A DNA stretch of 64,000 bases. It comes from Atrichornis clamosus. Lineage: Eukaryota > Chordata > Aves > Passeriformes > Menuridae. The stretch spans positions 248,001-312,000 of the forward strand of contig WBMZ01006400.1 in NCBI GenBank assembly GCA_013400975.1, written 5' to 3'. Position 1 is the first letter of the stretch. The number at the start of each line of letters is the position of its first letter. Positions 61,312-64,000 of the stretch are shown piece by piece. The translations under genes were made by a program, and so were the position numbers. The notes below the pieces were generated by a model. That model was not told the origin of the DNA. It saw only the letters and a list, made by a program, of their open reading frames with translations, and made no database searches.

Positions 61312-63464
61312 GTAAGTGTGGTGTGTGTCCTGCGGGTCTCTACCTGCTGTGAGATTAAAGCAACACTCCTGCCATAGCAAGATATTTACACCCTCCGACA
61401 ACTTCCCTTTTATTCGCTGAATTTTCTGAATAATTGCACATATAAACCATACACTTTGCTTATTTATATTCTCACATTTAATGACAGAGTGTTGCAGTAA
61501 CTTCTGAAATTATGAAGTATGAATGTTTTAAATTGCTATTCCTGCCTATTTGCATTATACATGTACTTGATAAAATCAAGCAAAGTAATATTATTTCATA
61601 TATATTCAGATATAATGTTTTTCCAAAAAATACAAGCTGAAAAAAATACTCATATATAAACTATTCCAAAGGCTTTCTTAATCAAATTTTTAACTGCAAA
61701 TGATATAATACTCAAGCCATCACAGGAAAGTAAATTATATTTATTTTGTCCTATGTCACAGTGTTTGGGATTGTAACTCTAGTATTTGAAAGAGTTTACA
61801 AATTTTACATTGATTTCTGAGCATTTTCAGTTTCCCTACAGGTTTTGGGATTTTTTTTTTTCCTTCTACTACCTTTTCCAAGCTCTCTATAACTCACCTT
61901 TGGTGCAGGCCAACCAATCTGAGGTGCAAGATTCAGTCCTCCCTAAAAGCTGCCCAAATTCATGACTGCTTCACTTAGGCAGTCAACTTGGATGCCATAA
62001 GGGTTGACCATAACATTTGGATACAAAGACTGCAAAAACAATTCATTGATCAGCTATTAATTGATATTTTCAGTTACTACATAGCTGTCTGAAACAAATG
62101 TAAGATTTATTGAGGTAAGTATCACTTTATTCTTTTTTAAACATTCATCATTGAGGTTTAGTGAAGGCTATAGGAAAAATTTTAATAACAGGGAAAAGTA
62201 CATCTTTTATTTATAGGTCTAAACTCTCATAAACTAAATGCTAAATAATCCAGAAATGCTAATTTAAACCTAGTTTTGCTTCTATGCAGAATGCAGTGTA
62301 ACGAATAACTAACAGACTATCCTCCACAGAGCAATATACTCTATCACTAATCTCAAGCTGTATTTCCTCCCTTTAGTCCAAAATATGATTCCAAAAAGAT
62401 ATTATTAAGTTATAACACCTTAGTCCTTTTCAAGCTCCAGGCACTTAAGATGCTGAATTTTAGATTGATTTTTTATATTCTGCCTGTTCCTGCCTTTCTT
62501 TACTGTATGTTAAGGTATTAAAACTGTCTGCTCCAATTTCCCCTCTGCTTAGGAAGATATGACAAAGAGATGAAAAAGACTACCTTTCATCCTGAAAAGC
62601 TAAACATACCATAAAGAAACAGTGGAAACTAATAGTGCCTTACCAAGGTAGTTTACATCACGTGGCCACTGAAAAGATACCAAAATAAGAGTGTGTGACA
62701 TAGCACAAGTCTGGTCACATTTCTTCTAGAAAAATTAGAACTTCTATTCCTTATATTTTGAGCTTCTATTAGAAGGCCCTAAAAGAAATTTCATTAAATT
62801 ATTCTCAAAACAATTAAAAAGTAGTGAAAGGTTATTCAGTACAGTGAGAGGACCAATTTCTAAATTTCATTCTACTTTAAAAAAAATGTTTAATCTTGGG
62901 AGGAAGGTATCAAAATACCAATTAATGACTAAAATTTAGTCTGAATCAATCTCCATTCTCATAGATTTCAATGCTTAAAATTGAATCCAGGCAATACTTT
63001 TATGTACAACTCTTGTTTTCTTGGAAAAATAAGGAAAACTAAGGTCTGGATATTTATGACCAAAGTTTCTAAAGCATAAGTTTCTGTTTGTAGGTGAAAT
63101 TTGAGATTGCAATACGTAATCTTAGGTACTGTTATGCCATAGATGGCAAAATTTGGGGGGAAAAGAAAGAAACAGTTTTTGCATAGATCTATACTAGGAG
63201 TCATTGAGTGTAAATATGTTTGTGTGTTCTACAATAAGGTGTATCTAATATATAATAAATTTATTCAGACATTTGCCACCACAGATGAGGAGTAACAGTA
63301 CTACATGTCTTCCAGCCTTCTGCGTAACCAGGAAATTGCTAATAGGAAGCCCTGAAAGCCAAGCCCTGAGCCATCAGTGTGTACATAGCCAAAAGGCTGA
63401 TTTTTCTCCCTCTCATATTACTTCAGAAATATTGAGCCATTAGTAACACCAAAGGTAAATAGCA
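61312..63464. other. AT-rich unique sequence
   Basis: A strong 5' splice-site-like GAG|GTAAGTATC occurs at 62115 without a convincing partner. Nothing else was recognised. Confidence 0.5.
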
Positions 63465-63930
63465 TTGACAATTTCGGATCAAAATGCTCTGGAAAGGCTT
63501 TTTAAACTAAATGAATTGGCACACCAGCCTGTATCAGCTGGAACGGGCTCCACAAGGAAACAGCCCAAAGCCCAGGCAACACAGGGCCCTTCCCACGGAC
63601 TGGCACCACGGAGTCTCGAAATGCAGGATCAGTCCAACCTCACACACTGGGATATACTGAGCTGCATTACCAAACAACTGTACCACAGAGAAGGGAAGCA
63701 CTGAATTCCTCTTCACGTTTAATCAGTAGTTTTATAGATTTTCCTCAGAGCTTTTGTCATTAATGGTTAACTGAGCCTATTTCCCCTCGGCTGCTCAGCG
63801 GAGCCTTTGCAAGGCACAATGGCAGCAGGTGCCTTTAGGCCAGGGGAATCTCCTGCCGTTTCTGGAGAGCTGGTGACAGCAGCACAGCTGATTTTATGTG
63901 AGATATTTGCATTCTTTTTATGCTAACAGC
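63465..63930. promoter_or_regulatory. High-complexity stretch, possible exon or conserved element
   Basis: The left half (63465-63716) is richer in G/C and open on both strands (79 codons plus, 60 codons minus). The right half has balanced, non-repetitive sequence and ends in an octamer ATTTGCAT at 63905-63912. No protein family was recognised. Whether it is an exon, an enhancer or neutral sequence cannot be decided here. Confidence 0.2.
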
Positions 63931-64000
63931 TTACTTTTAATGTTATGGAAATCAAACATTGCAAGACAGAATAATCAAGCCACATCTTCCTAAGTAAGAG
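63931..64000. other. AT-rich right edge
   Basis: Nothing was recognised before the end of the window. Confidence 0.5.

Noticed and set aside
1..64000. Endogenous retrovirus, CRISPR array, operon or phage-type system
   Set aside because: No gag/pol-like frames, paired LTRs, primer-binding site, spaced direct repeats or prokaryote-like gene density were seen.

Overview
The window looks like non-coding DNA from a bird nuclear genome, most likely a passerine. It is AT-rich and poor in CpG, with stop codons dense in all frames. The longest gap-free open frames are only about 115 codons, and none encodes a protein I recognise with confidence. The bird assignment rests on repeats: four CR1 LINE 3' ends (14125, 48118, 51124, 60685) and one element at 58474 whose CR1-like tail is joined to a tRNA-derived promoter, the layout of the songbird SINE TguSINE1. 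I see no tRNA, rRNA, CRISPR array, complete mobile element or intact protein-coding gene. The likeliest setting is a gene desert or a very large intron.

Layout. 1-7600 is AT-rich unique sequence with two GC-rich patches (2950-3225, 6545-6870) and a full match to the CTCF core motif at 2697-2710. At 7609-8291 a CCCAAA hexamer array is followed by two 327-bp copies that differ at three bases and are separated by a single N, which is most simply an assembly artefact. 8292-18300 is unique sequence with a compositionally balanced stretch near 10340-10560, a CR1 fragment at 14125-14305 next to a GC-rich patch, and an AT dinucleotide run at 17400. At 18435-18835 a 46-50 bp GC-rich minisatellite contains a 166-base assembly gap. 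19000-30900 is mostly unique, with one possible old LINE relic (23660-24010), an interferon-response-like inverted repeat (25659-25684) and a putative spliced exon (21800-21922).

30925-47290 contains the best candidates for conserved regulatory DNA: a homeodomain-site-rich block (30925-31520), a POU-site cluster (39460-39487) and another TAATTA-rich block (46855-47290). 48118-64000 holds the other CR1 and SINE fragments, a possible LINE reverse-transcriptase relic (51508-51702), a 70-bp GC-rich interval with good splice sites (61242-61311) and a high-complexity stretch at the right edge.

No set of genes working together can be reconstructed. The most solid observations are the near-identical duplication across one N, the gap inside the minisatellite, the tRNA/CR1 composite SINE and the CTCF match. 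Calls of regulatory or exonic potential are inferences from motif and composition only.
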